Source: Oreohelix idahoensis
Lineage: Eukaryota; Mollusca; Gastropoda; Stylommatophora; Oreohelicidae
Assembly: GCA_024509875.1 (NCBI GenBank)
Contig: JAMPIV010021247.1
Span: 124,001 to 188,000 of the forward strand
DNA: 64,000 nt
Direction: 5' to 3'
A program made the position numbers and the translations under genes. Position 1 is the stretch's first letter. Every line of letters begins with the position of its first letter. Shown here piece by piece: positions 32,969 to 43,981 of the stretch. The notes under the pieces were generated by a model. That model saw only the letters and a program-made list of their open reading frames with translations. It had not been told where the DNA came from and did no database searches.

Positions 32969-33297
32969 AGTTCGTCTGTCTTTTCATTACGCAGTGTATA
33001 AAATAAAATTAATGCTAGTATTAATCTAGGTCATTAATCAGCTTGCGTATCTCAAGGTTTTCTAAGAAATACAGTACACGTTTTATTGTTAGAAAGGCGT
33101 GTATGTTGCTGTACGCTTTACTATCAAACGTGAAAGCGTTAAAATATGCAGACGAAGCAGAAAAAGGGGGATCTCGAGTACAGTCATTGTGACAGCACTG
33201 TTCTTTACCATTCTTCTTTCCCTTTTATTGAATTTATGTGTTAGGCTTTACATTTACTTTTTAATTTATATATGTGGATTTAGAATGTTTCACGACA
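30885..33297 (-). repeat. 3' LTR of element C
   Basis: On the minus strand it starts TGTCGTGAAAC after the purine run AAGAGGGGAGAA (about 33300-33312). Compared with the 5' LTR it has a deletion of roughly 55 bases near 31205 and a much longer CT run. Confidence 0.9.
32912..32965. repeat. (CT)n microsatellite in the C LTR
   Basis: There are about 27 CT units here. The same place in the other C LTR (about 42922) has fewer than ten, so the tract expanded or shrank after insertion. Confidence 0.95.
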
Positions 33298-33367
33298 AAT
33301 TCTCCCCTCTTAAAACAGACGTTATATGTCAGTCTATAATTCTATATACACATAGAGAAATTTATTA

Positions 33368-35266
33368 TTATTTCTGGGGTTTACGGTGATTCTCATCACA
33401 CGGATGGCGGCTTAAAAAATCCGCTCCCAGTTTTGTTTTTCCAGAAATATACTCAATGCTAAACTCAAATGGCTGCATAAGTAAGGACCATCTGAGTAAC
33501 CTAAAATTCTCATGCCTAGCCTGCGCTAGAAACGACAAGGGTTTGTGATCCGTTTGCAACTTAAATGCCTTCCCATACAGATAAATATTGAATTTCTTTA
33601 TCGCCCATATTACTGCAAGACATTCTTTTTCGCTAGTTGAGTAATTGGTTTCAGCTTTATTCAACTTTCTGCTAGCATATGCCACTGGGCTTAATTCCCC
33701 ATCCAATGCATCTGATTTCTGTAACAAAGTCGCACCTAACCCTATATTACTGGCATCCGTTCTTACCACGAATTCTTGACTTAAGTCAGGTAATTTCAAA
33801 ATAGGTTTGCTTGTAAGCTTTTCCTTCAATTCCTGGTAAGCCAATTCACATTGTGATGTCCATGTAATTCGATCTGGATTTCCTTTACGTGTCAAATCAG
33901 TTGACGGTGCACATATGGAATTAAAGTTTTTGATATACTTTTGGTAGAAACCACATAATGAGACAAAGGATCTCACGTCTTTCTTGGTTTGTGGTCTCGG
34001 AGCTTTCCTTAGTTTCTCTAAATTCTTGGGGTCAGGGGTCATGTTTCCCTGATGAACTGTGTGTCCCAAGAATTCTAATTCTTTACATCCAACGCAACAT
34101 TTGGTTGGTCGGGCTGTTAAGTTCGCTTCTCTAAGTCGATTAAACCGCATGTTCAGAGAGTCAATGTGTTCCTCAAATGTTTCTGTTGCTATAAGGATAT
34201 CATCCATGAAATTTGTGATGCATGGGTTATTCAGAGGATCCAACAATTTTCTCATCATTCTAGAGAAGACACTAGGCGCATTCTTCAATCCAAATGGCAA
34301 TCTGTTAAACTCATAGTGTCCCTCTGAGGTACTAAAAGCTAGGTATGGTCTAACCTCAGGCTTTACTGGAATCTGATAGTATCCTTTACTCAGATCCACT
34401 TTTGAGAAATACTTAGCTTTATTTAGCCTGGCAAACAACTGATTTGTATCCGGCAATGGATCCACCTGACCTTCCGTGATAGCATTCAGTCTCCTGTAAT
34501 CTATACAGAGTCTATGTTCTCCAGAGGGTTTCCTTAAGAGCACCACACTGGAACTATACGAAGATTCACTGTGTGAAATTATTCCCTCTTTCAACAAATA
34601 GTCTATCTCTTCCTTCAAAGCTTTCTCCTTAGCAAAAGGAATCGAATAGGGTTTCATACAGACAGGTGTGGGGTCTATCAGTTTCATATCATATTCCAAT
34701 AAGTTTGTATGCCCCGGTCGGTCCGTTAACACCTCTGTATGATTATCTAGAACCTGTTGCAGTCTCTCTTTCTGATTTTTCGTTAAATGTGTACTGATTT
34801 TCACCTGTGCCGCTGTCTCACAGGGATGTAATGGATATTCAAATGATGAAAGTTGTTCCTTTTTCATCTCCATAGCAATGGACAAGGTCAACAAGTGTGT
34901 CTCTTCCTGATTTTCTCTTTCCAAGTATTTCTTCAGGAGATTCACATGATAGTTTTTTTCTTTCCCCTTCTTATCTATCTTATAATTGGTTCTAGACAGC
35001 TTTTCTAGAACTGTATATGGACCTTGCCATCCGATTTGTAATTTATTCTGACTACCGGGTAGAAGAAGCAGTAACTTCTCTCCCACAGCCAAATCTCTGT
35101 CTTTAGCTTTCCTGTTGTAATAGGCAGCATGTTTTTTCCTGGCTTGTTTCAAATTTTCATTGGCAAGTTTCCAGCCAGTTTTTAAACGAGTGGTCAGCTC
35201 ATTCACATATTGGTATGAGGATGTAATATTTTCCTCTGCCTTTTCATCAGTCCACGTTCTTAACAA
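33368..35266 (-). CDS. Integrase C-terminal domain, RT and RNase H of element C
   Basis: This open minus-strand frame of 632 codons is highly similar to the A ORF at 2672-4504. It starts in the end of the integrase core and the GPF/Y module (KLQIGWQGPYTVLE). It continues through RT (LCIDYRRLN, KVDLSKGYYQIP, FMDD) and ends with RNase H (RTDAS, KECLAVIWAI, QTDHKPL, GADFLSRHP). All catalytic RT and RNase H residues I can check are present and there is no stop. Upstream it connects in a shifted frame to the 35269-37116 ORF. An active enzyme from this copy is plausible if a frameshift joins the two. Confidence 0.9.
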   Translation of the reverse strand: MLRTWTDEKAEENITSSYQYVNELTTRLKTGWKLANENLKQARKKHAAYYNRKAKDRDLAVGEKLLLLLPGSQNKLQIGWQGPYTVLEKLSRTNYKIDKKGKEKNYHVNLLKKYLERENQEETHLLTLSIAMEMKKEQLSSFEYPLHPCETAAQVKISTHLTKNQKERLQQVLDNHTEVLTDRPGHTNLLEYDMKLIDPTPVCMKPYSIPFAKEKALKEEIDYLLKEGIISHSESSYSSSVVLLRKPSGEHRLCIDYRRLNAITEGQVDPLPDTNQLFARLNKAKYFSKVDLSKGYYQIPVKPEVRPYLAFSTSEGHYEFNRLPFGLKNAPSVFSRMMRKLLDPLNNPCITNFMDDILIATETFEEHIDSLNMRFNRLREANLTARPTKCCVGCKELEFLGHTVHQGNMTPDPKNLEKLRKAPRPQTKKDVRSFVSLCGFYQKYIKNFNSICAPSTDLTRKGNPDRITWTSQCELAYQELKEKLTSKPILKLPDLSQEFVVRTDASNIGLGATLLQKSDALDGELSPVAYASRKLNKAETNYSTSEKECLAVIWAIKKFNIYLYGKAFKLQTDHKPLSFLAQARHENFRLLRWSLLMQPFEFSIEYISGKTKLGADFLSRHPCDENHRKPQK

Positions 35267-35268
35267 CG

Positions 35269-37322
35269 CTACATATGGACCTTTAATTTTGTGGACCTAT
35301 TTGTCCATGCACCGGTATGGTCTCTTCCACTCGAAGCGCTATAGTGATGATTTTTCTTCCCAGAATTATCATGCACAAAACGACCGCTACCAATTCTTTT
35401 CTTGGTACTTTCTCCCCACTTAAAATTCTTGATGAGAGACTTCCTCTCTACATCCTCTTCCTCCAGTTTACATAAGTCCGATTGAGGGATTTTCGGCTTA
35501 TCTTGGGGTAAGACATCTTTTTGCACTCTCTGCATAGTGGCCATAGTAAAACAGTTACTTGAAGCTTGTCCGTGAAAAGGGGCTTCCCATTCCACTTGGT
35601 CCACTTTATTAAATTTATTCTTCTTGTCCGTGTCAGGCCTAAGTTTGCCCCGTGGCGTGTCTAGGTCCTGATCACTGTTCCCACTTGTGGGTGTTCCCTC
35701 ATGTGCTATGCTACACCTCTCTACAAAATTTTCAATGTCCCACCTTGCCTTGGGCCAATAATAATTCTGAGCTACCTTTTGAATGATGGTACCAATTTTC
35801 TCATGGTCCCCATCTTGTTTCACATATAAGCTCCTTATTAAGTCTGCCCTATATGCCTTTGGAAGAACCAACTGTCCGTGACCATTGGATCTAGTTCCGG
35901 CCTTCCTATACATCAACTTGTTTTTCATGTAAAAATCTCCCTTGCCTGGAGTTGTATGACAAGTTGACAATTTCCTGAAACAAGGCTTGAGGGTCTTATC
36001 CCCAGCCTGTGCCTTCCTCAACTCTTCTGGAGTGGTATCTATCAGGATATCCTCCTCCTGTCTTGAGGTCGACCTGACCTGAAGGGTGGCCATAACTATA
36101 AGGTTCCTTCTGCAACGGTCAGTATCATGATTGTTCATCTTACAATTTTTACACCACCTCTTTCCTTGGTTGAAAGATTTTCTTTCATCATATTTCCTTT
36201 CATCGAATTGTGGGGTTTTATTTTTATTGTCATACCGTGGCCTATCAAACTGGTGCTTACCTTTGTTCTGATCTCTAGGATCAAATTTATTAAAGTTCTG
36301 TGGTGCCTTAAAATTATCTACCTGTTTCTTTTTATTACCTGATACCTCTGCCTGAGCTGCTTGATACCTTTCAGCGACATTTAGCGACTCACCCAGTCTC
36401 TCTGCACCTTGTTCCATGAGAAACTTTCTCAGGTCTGGAGCCATGGACTCTCTTAGTTGTTCTATAAGGATCATTTCCTTAAGATCTTGGGTTTTCCCCA
36501 GAGAAGTCCATTTTTCCAAGTATGTCTCTAACCGTGCAGAGAACTGGTGATAGGTTTCACCTGACAGTAGTTTAGCATTCCTAAATTTTTTTCTATAAAA
36601 TTCACCATTCTTTTCATATCTTAACAAAAGAGCCTGCTTTAGCATGTCATAATTTTCTTGATCATCTCTGCTCATTTTAGCAAAAACTTCATAAGCCGTA
36701 CCACGAAGTCCTTGAGATAACTTTAAGCTCCACCTTTCTCTCTCTAACCCATACGTGGTAGCTAATAGTTCATATCTATTTAGATAGCTCTCGATATCAT
36801 CGTCTTTCTCAACAAAATGATCTAAATGAAAGTTCATAGCTGAGGTTGAGGCTCCCTGACTAGCAGTAGCATCGGAGGTAAAGGGACTGGCACCATTTTC
36901 AGGAGCATGGCCCTGAAATTCCAACTCCCTTAGTCGTAACTCATGTTCCCTTTGTAATCTTTTCTCCTCCTTTGCTGCTTCCCATTCGGCAGTCAATCTT
37001 TTTTCTTCTGCCTCCCTTTCGGCAGCTTGCCTTCTTTCTTCTCGTTCAGCCTCCAATTGGACCTTCTTAGCCTCAGCCTCTAATGCTCTAGCCTCTTTGT
37101 CAGCCTCAATCTGCAACCCTTAGCCTCATCCTCAATCTGCAACCTCTTAATTTCCTTTTCCGCCTCTAACTTTCTTTCAGCCTCTTTTTCTAATCTTCTT
37201 TCTTCGCGTTCAATAAATTTGTCACATTCAGTAGGGACATAAGCAATCATAACTTGCACCTCCATTCCTAACTCTTTTGCAGTCTGCACAGCAGCAGATC
37301 GAAATTTGGCCAGGTCCGCCAT
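35269..37322 (-). pseudogene. gag of element C fused to a protease-less, core-less integrase region
   Basis: On the minus strand, gag starts at the ATG ending at 37322. A frameshift occurs at about 37100, within repeated Glu/Ala codons. The longer frame (37116-35269) encodes the coiled coil, the capsid (SCAN-like LRKFLMEQGAERLGE) and a CX2CX4HX4C knuckle (CKNCKMNNHDTDRC). Directly after the knuckle the sequence jumps to the linker that in A follows the protease, so protease is missing. The zinc domain of integrase is degenerate and unlike that of A. The next 150 or so residues are charged and unrecognised where the D,D,E core should be. The frame then ends just before the shared IKGP motif. 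Confidence 0.82.
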
Positions 37323-37485
37323 TTTCTAACAGGTAATTGTATAAATTATCTAACTAAACAATTTAATCTCTAACTAAATATCCAAAGACAACCACAGGCA
37401 CTGAGAGCTCAACCTTATTTATTTTCACCCAAGGATACCTTTTAAATTTTTATTATTCCCAATATATAATAGGAGAAAGTTCAAT

Positions 37486-37506
37486 ATCCCGGGAGCGAGC
37501 CCCCAA
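37486..37506 (-). other. Primer-binding site of element C, tRNA-Pro type
   Basis: Six bases after the LTR end on the minus strand is TGGGGGCTCG, followed by CTCCCGGGAT. The first ten bases match the complement of the tRNA-Pro 3' end exactly. The rest matches with a two-base insertion. Confidence 0.7.
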
Positions 37507-37822
37507 TATATGTGGTAAAGTGGGATGATATGAATATTTATAGGGGACTTAGTGTACTGACTGAAATCAGCTGTGAAGGTATCTGTATCTAATATGTGTA
37601 GTGTTTTACAGATAACCTTACTTGCTACCACATTTATACCTCAGTCAGAGTTATTCTGGAATATTGAGATGGCTACGTTAAATGTCTAGGGTTATGAAAA
37701 TGATGAAGTGTAAGTCACAACAACAACAGACAGATAAACAAGTTAGTTTAATCCACCACTCTTTACAACACTGTGACAATCACATACATATAACACTCTA
37801 TAAGACTATCTTAAAGGAGTCA

Positions 37823-40800
37823 CCTGCCATCAATGGTACCTATACCTTGTAGCGGTATGGCAGCTTGCGTACCCTGACAATCCCCAGAGCTATGCCAGTG
37901 GGAGTTTTACTCCTGGTAGGTTCAACCAAGCTGGACTGGTCTGTGTGGGTAGGGGTCAGACAAAAGCTGGTACCCTGGTCCTCCAGGTTGGGGGTTTTAG
38001 CATAGGGCTGACACCCCTGTCCATGTAAAAAAAATAATGAAGTTACGGAAACAACATCAAATGAACAAACTTTGCTGCGGGATGGACATTCGGAGTCTGT
38101 GGCTCGTATGACTGTCAGTGGTGAAAGCCGAAAGGAAGCCACTGACATGAAAACGGATGTTCTGACCGCAAAACAGGATTCAAGAATAGGATTTTGGAAT
38201 GTCAGGACAATGTACGAAACAGGTAAACTAAGACAGGTCACGGCAGAAATAAGAAACTATAGGTTACACATCCTGGGGATAAGTGAGAGCAGATGGACAG
38301 GGGCAGGAAAAGTTAAAACAGCAACAGGAGAAACAGTACTTTACTCTGGAAGAGAGGATGGACAGCACAGTGAAGGCGTAGCCATTATTCTACAGAAATG
38401 GATAGAAAGGACATTACTGGAATGGAAACCCATCAACAACAGACTGATACGATTGAGATTGAGAGGGAGATTCACCAACACTACAATAATACAATGCTAC
38501 GCACCAACGAATGATAGCGATGAGGAGGTCAAGGATGAATTCTATCAACAACTGCAGAAAGAAATGGAAGACACACCTAGATATGATCTTGTTATAGTAA
38601 TGGGAGACCTCAATGCGAAAGTTGGTACACACAATACATATAATGAAAGTACAATGGGGAAATGCGGCAGCGGAACAGCAAACGAAAATGGGGATAAGCT
38701 AATAAGTTTCTGTAGCATTAACAACCTGGTCATTGGAGGAACACTTTTCCCACATAAGGAAATTCACAAGTTAACATGGGAATCACCAAATGGTCGGGAC
38801 AGAAACCAGATAAACCACAACATGGTTAACGGTAGATGGAGACATGCATTACAAGATGTGAAGGTAAGAAGAGGTGCAGATGTGGGAAGTGATCACCATT
38901 TAGTAGTAGCAAAACTGAAAGTGAAACTAAGAAGGGCTGGACCAACTGTAACTACACAGAAAAGGTTTGACATCAGCAAACTGAAGGACCCCCTTACCAG
39001 AAAAGCTTTTGCGGCCGACATTAAGAAACGATATCAATTTGCCAAAAGCCAGGAAAAGACATTGACTGATGATATAGACCAGAATTTCAACACCATTTCA
39101 ACAATATATAAGGAAAGTAGCAAATCATGCTTAGGATTCCAGGAAAGGAAGAAGCAAGACTGGATAACACCAGAAACACTAAACACCATAAAGATGAGAA
39201 AGGAAATGAAAAGAAAGAAAACAGAAGCGAAGTCCCCCAGGTTAAAGCAACTATATAGCGAACAGTACAGCCAGCTGGACAGGGAAGTTAAACGCCAAAC
39301 CCGAGCCAACAAAAGGAATTTCCTAGACGATCTTGCAAAACAGGCAGAAGAGGCAGCACTGAGAAATGAACAAAGCACAGTATACAAAATAACTAAATTC
39401 ATCAGCGAAAAACAAGGTGCAAACAATATTACATTAGTAAGAGATAAGCAAGGAAATCTCATCAAGACAGCAGAGGGACAGGAAACAAGATGGGCAGAGC
39501 ACTTCAGAGAAACTCTGAACAAGGAAATACCAAAGACACAATTGAATGTTCCTGAGGCTGAAAACGATCTAGATGTAAATACAGACATTCCACGAAAAGA
39601 AGAAATCATCACAGCAATCAAAGGGTTAAAGAACGGTAAAGCTCCGGGCCATGATAACTTAAATGCAGAGCTATTTAAGACAGACCCTGAGCTAGCAGCA
39701 GAACTATTAGAACCACTATTTGCACAAGTGTGGAAAACGGGGACAACACCATCAGAGTGGAAGAAAGGAATAATTGTCAAATTGCCCAAGAAGGGAGATC
39801 TTGCAGACTGCAATAATTGGAGAGGAATCACTCTTCTCTCAGTTCCCAGCAAAATACTAGGCAGAATAATTATACAGAGAATTTCAAAGGCAGTAGACTA
39901 CAAACTGAGGAAAGAACAAGCAGGATTTAGAAAGAACAGAAGATGTGTAGATCATATATTCACTCTCAGGAACATTATAGAGCAGTGCTCAGAATGGCAA
40001 AGACAGCTTTACATAAATTTTGTTGATTTAGAAAAGGCTTTTGACAGCATACATAGGGACAGTTTATGGAAAATACTGAGGGCTTATGGAATTCCAAGCT
40101 GCATAGTGTCAATCATAAAAAGCCTCTATGCCAACTTTACATGTAGTGTTGGGCAGAGCAACCTAACCTTCGAGGTGAAGACAGGAGTACGACAGGGATG
40201 CCCCTTATCAACCACTCTATTTTTAACAGTCATAGACTGGGTGATGCGCCAGACAACAGAGGGCAGTCTAAGAGGAATAAGATGGACTACATTTTCTACA
40301 TTGGAAGATCTGGAATATGCAGATGACATTGCACTGCTGGCACATTCACATCAACACATCCAGGAAAAAACGGATAGACTTAATAAAATTATCCAGCAGG
40401 TGGGCTTGAACATCAATTTAAAGAAGTCTGAGGTCATGACGCTCAATGTGAGCAACCCTGAGCCCATATCAGTAAGGAATCAGCAACTGGTACAGACAGA
40501 TACCTTCACATACCTAGAAAGCATAGTAACACCAGACGGTGGGGCAGGCAAAGACATCAACATCAGAATGAATAAGGCAAGAACAGCCTTCTTTAGCCTA
40601 AATAACATCTGGAAGTCCTCCCAATACAGCACAAGCACAAAATTAAGATTATACCAGAGTTGCGTGCTTTCTGTGCTTCTCTATGGTGCGGAATGTTGGA
40701 GAGTCACAGAGAAGGAAATGTCAAAATTGTCCTCTTTTCACACAACATGCCTAAGAAAAATTCACCGCATCTTTTGGCCGAATACCATCACCAACCAAGA

Positions 40801-41145
40801 TCTGCTTACTCGTAGCAAGCAAGAGGACATGCACACCATCATAGCTGGCAGACGCTGGAGCTGGGTTGGTCATGTCCTCAGAAGAGACCCCGATGCCATC
40901 ACAAGAACAGCTATGTTTTGGACCCCTGAAGGAAAGCGAAAGAGAGGCCGACCAAAAACAACTTGGCGGAGGACTGTGGAGGCTGAGATGCAAAGAATGA
41001 ACCAGAGTTGGGGCACTGTAAGAAGGATGGCCACCGACCGTGCAAAGTGGAATCAATTTGTTGTTGCCCTACAAGACGCCACTAGGCGTGATGGCCACTG
41101 ACTGCTTTGACGGTCGGTGGTTAAGGATCGAAGAAGAAGAAGAAG
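37823..41145 (+). mobile_element. RTE-like LINE, near full length
   Basis: It is flanked by AAAGGAGTCA at 37813-37822 and 41146-41155. Its 5' UTR begins at the same point as a second copy at 56390, so the 5' end is probably complete. The 3' end is a (GAA)n run rather than poly(A), as in many RTE-clade elements. The interior holds one long ORF. Confidence 0.93.
38108..41101 (+). CDS. LINE ORF: APE-type endonuclease and reverse transcriptase
   Basis: The first in-frame ATG is 38108, which gives 997 residues. The frame is open from 38072. The endonuclease domain starts with FWNVRTMYETGKL, typical of RTE-clade proteins, and has GDLNAKVG near residue 166 and GSDHHLV near 260. Between these, NQINHNM near residue 233 replaces the expected IDHI, so a catalytic Asp has become Asn. 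RT follows, with GKAPGHDN, the AGFRKNR block, VRQGCPLS and YADD near residue 736. The C-terminus has RWSWVGHVLRR and GRPKTTWRR, the usual RTE tail. The ORF is undamaged, but the Asp loss probably abolishes endonuclease activity. Confidence 0.9.
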   Translation: MTVSGESRKEATDMKTDVLTAKQDSRIGFWNVRTMYETGKLRQVTAEIRNYRLHILGISESRWTGAGKVKTATGETVLYSGREDGQHSEGVAIILQKWIERTLLEWKPINNRLIRLRLRGRFTNTTIIQCYAPTNDSDEEVKDEFYQQLQKEMEDTPRYDLVIVMGDLNAKVGTHNTYNESTMGKCGSGTANENGDKLISFCSINNLVIGGTLFPHKEIHKLTWESPNGRDRNQINHNMVNGRWRHALQDVKVRRGADVGSDHHLVVAKLKVKLRRAGPTVTTQKRFDISKLKDPLTRKAFAADIKKRYQFAKSQEKTLTDDIDQNFNTISTIYKESSKSCLGFQERKKQDWITPETLNTIKMRKEMKRKKTEAKSPRLKQLYSEQYSQLDREVKRQTRANKRNFLDDLAKQAEEAALRNEQSTVYKITKFISEKQGANNITLVRDKQGNLIKTAEGQETRWAEHFRETLNKEIPKTQLNVPEAENDLDVNTDIPRKEEIITAIKGLKNGKAPGHDNLNAELFKTDPELAAELLEPLFAQVWKTGTTPSEWKKGIIVKLPKKGDLADCNNWRGITLLSVPSKILGRIIIQRISKAVDYKLRKEQAGFRKNRRCVDHIFTLRNIIEQCSEWQRQLYINFVDLEKAFDSIHRDSLWKILRAYGIPSCIVSIIKSLYANFTCSVGQSNLTFEVKTGVRQGCPLSTTLFLTVIDWVMRQTTEGSLRGIRWTTFSTLEDLEYADDIALLAHSHQHIQEKTDRLNKIIQQVGLNINLKKSEVMTLNVSNPEPISVRNQQLVQTDTFTYLESIVTPDGGAGKDINIRMNKARTAFFSLNNIWKSSQYSTSTKLRLYQSCVLSVLLYGAECWRVTEKEMSKLSSFHTTCLRKIHRIFWPNTITNQDLLTRSKQEDMHTIIAGRRWSWVGHVLRRDPDAITRTAMFWTPEGKRKRGRPKTTWRRTVEAEMQRMNQSWGTVRRMATDRAKWNQFVVALQDATRRDGH

Positions 41146-43274
41146 AAAGGAGTCAAGTGTTAAAGTTTAAAAATATATGTATTAATTCCTTTCAATAATA
41201 GATATCCTGATTCAGCTACACAGGGAACCAGGAATCATAATAAAATGTAATTACAAGTTTTATGTACACAATTTATAGGTATAATCTTTGTATTGACATA
41301 TATTATTATTATTATCCTATGTGTGTGAGTTGTGATGTAGTACTATGAAGTAATACTGGTTGTTCAAGCTATGTTGTTGTTCGTCATCACGACTTCAAGT
41401 GTATGTCTCTGGTGGAAATAATATTGGGAAAAGTTTACAGTTCCTGTCATTGGAAACAACTAATTGTCCCTCTTTATTTAATATACTGTCAATTTTAGAG
41501 GGGATTCAATAAGGTTTGAGCTGCTCTGGCCACAGAATCTTATCTTCTGTGAGGGCGGCAGGACCAAGTATCCTCTGCTCGCTTGCTTCACTGGGTTCTT
41601 GAGACACCTCACTGGTCTCTATCTGGGCCAAGGAGTAAGCTACCAGCATCTGGATTCAGCAAAACTCAGACCAGGTGCTGCTTCAATAAGTTAGGACCAC
41701 GGTCCCTGAAACAAGAAGGTTGTACCTCCTACTTCAGAACTAATTTATAATTTATTTCCACACTGAGCACAACACATAACAAACACTGAGTTCAGAGCGG
41801 TAGGCCCACTGCTAGCTTCATCTGAAACAATTTATACCAGTATTCTTCTCCCTAAAGGTTACTATGCCTCTGCATTTCCAGCAGTCTTTCCTTCTAGTCA
41901 ATAAGATAGGTGTTAGTGTACTATTTGGCGATCCCATGCAGATATACTTTTCTCCGCCAAGTTTTGTTCAGGTTGGAGCAATATCTAGGCTTTGCCTCAT
42001 GTTTGCTACTGAACCACACACATATACAGACATAGATTATCAATTTACATGCAATTTTCATCAAAAAGATATCAAAGAGGTCAATCTTACCACAATTCAT
42101 GGAAATAATAAACAAATACGTTGACTGGCGATGAATTTTGGCACAAATTTCGATCTGCCTCTGTCCCAGGCTTTTATTTAGAAAATATGAGCTGGATCTC
42201 AACGCACTGTTTCTTAGTAGTTTATTTTACAATGTGGCACTGAACTGACGCTCCTAATTAACTATATCAACTGGTCTATCCAATCGGACCATGTTTACAA
42301 AAAGCATTTGAAAAAATTTACTCTTCCTACGTTTCCCCTAACAACCAAAATATTATTTGCAGTCCAACTAATCGTGTTTCGCCTTACATATACTTCCCGC
42401 CAATCAAATCGGATGTAACTTGTTGGCCTATTTCCCGTACAATGGTGGTTTCAAAACATTCCACTGAGCAATTCTGATTTGGTGTTGTCTGACAGCACCA
42501 CCATTTTATTTTGGCTATAATTTGTTAATTCCTAGACTATTTGCGTAACTCTTAACATATTCTTTGTCAACAAGTCCTAAGGAACCCAAATATATAAGTT
42601 TTAATGGGGCTAAGTGGCTGCGTTCAAAATATGTATTTTCTTCTAGGATAATCGTGCTGTTACCACCTCCTCACTTCCATACTAAGGGGTGTCTTCTGTA
42701 CTGTCAGACTAATGTCAGGATTTTAGACATAAAACAGTAGAATGTCATGTTTCCCAATAAGCATTAAACAGGTTTTTTAAAACCTAACCCTCGTATTGGT
42801 AGTGTTTTTTATCACTGTCTATTTGAAAAAAAGTTAGTGCTTCATGCCTTACGCTTTGGGGGTGGCATTAATTTTATATCGCGAGACGCGTGTTAGTGTT
42901 GCATACGTTCCTCAGTACATTTCTCTCTCTCTCTCTCCTAAGTTCGTCTGTCTTTTCATTACGCAGTGTATAAAATAAAATTAATGCTAGTATTAATCTA
43001 GGTCATTAATCAGCTTGCGTATCTCAAGGTTTTCTAAGAAATACAGTACACGTTTTATTGTTAGAAAGGCGTGTATGCTGCTGTAGGCTTTACTATCAAA
43101 CGTGAAAGCGTTACAATATGCAGACGAAGCAGAAAAAGGGGGATCTCGAGTACAGTCATTGTGACAGCACTGTTCTTTACCATTCTTCTTTCCCTTTTAT
43201 TGAATTTATGTGTTCGGCTTTACATTTACTTTTTAATTTATATATGTGGATTTAGAATGTTTCACGACACTACT

Positions 43275-43981
43275 CTCAGTTGTACTAAAACCGCTGGTAA
43301 AAGTTGGGCTGACCCAAAACTCCAAACAGAACTACGGCGATCACCACGAAACTAGAATTATTCACTTATATCGGTATTCTAGAGCTCGGCAAAAATTGAC
43401 GAGAAAACTAAGAACTTCGCTATACAAGCTTATTCTCTAGCACGAGCGATCCGTCTACTGCAAATTAGGAGTACTGAATGCATGAAGTCTAACTACTGGG
43501 ATTTATATCTTATGAAAAGGAATGATTTCCTAATTCTCGAAAACCCGAAATAGTTCCCGTCTTAACACCTACATTAACTCAGGCGCCTGGCAATAAAACT
43601 GCCAGTGCTCGTTTCACACCTGCCGCTACCTATGGTCCTTCCCGAGCTATGCATGTTGGCGCCTTTCACACCCATCACCGAGAAACTTAACCGTAGAGCG
43701 CCGTGTCAGATGAAAATGTTAGACGATATGTCTGCCATCATGTCTGTCGAGAACGAATTTCACACTATTCGGTCTACTCACGAACTTAGCTTAACAGCAA
43801 TAAAAATGCGTTGCTAAATAAGAAAAGAGACAGGCGAAGGTTTGAATGGAAGAGTTATATTTTCCCAATCAAACTAATGCGAAAAAAGAAAAAGGATAAA
43901 AGAGCGATAATAAAGTAGAAGACACGGGTAGAATAAAGAAAAGATATAGAAATTTATTAATCATAAATCTCTCTGCGACAG
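43275..43981 (-). repeat. B-type LTR piece
   Basis: 43741-43981 matches the B LTR at 6897-7140. The rest is assigned by continuity. On the minus strand it starts TGTCGCAGAGAG. Its other end lies at or beyond the C insertion site, so C may have inserted into it. No internal B sequence follows, so it may be a solo LTR. Confidence 0.65.

Larger units (their letters stand above)
30885..43269 (-). mobile_element. Element C: full-length minus-strand Ty3/gypsy element with a LINE in its 5' LTR
   Basis: The target duplication CTACT is present at 30880-30884 and 43270-43274. LTRs run 30885-33297 and 37511-43269, the latter about 2.4 kb after removing the inserted LINE. Between them, on the minus strand, are the PBS, gag, a partial integrase, RT and RNase H. 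RT and Gag are closely related to element A. Protease and the integrase catalytic core are missing. Confidence 0.93.
37511..43269 (-). repeat. 5' LTR of element C, interrupted by a LINE
   Basis: LTR sequence occupies 37511-37822 and 41146-43269. The LINE with its 10-bp target duplication sits between. The LTR aligns with 30885-33297. Confidence 0.92.
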
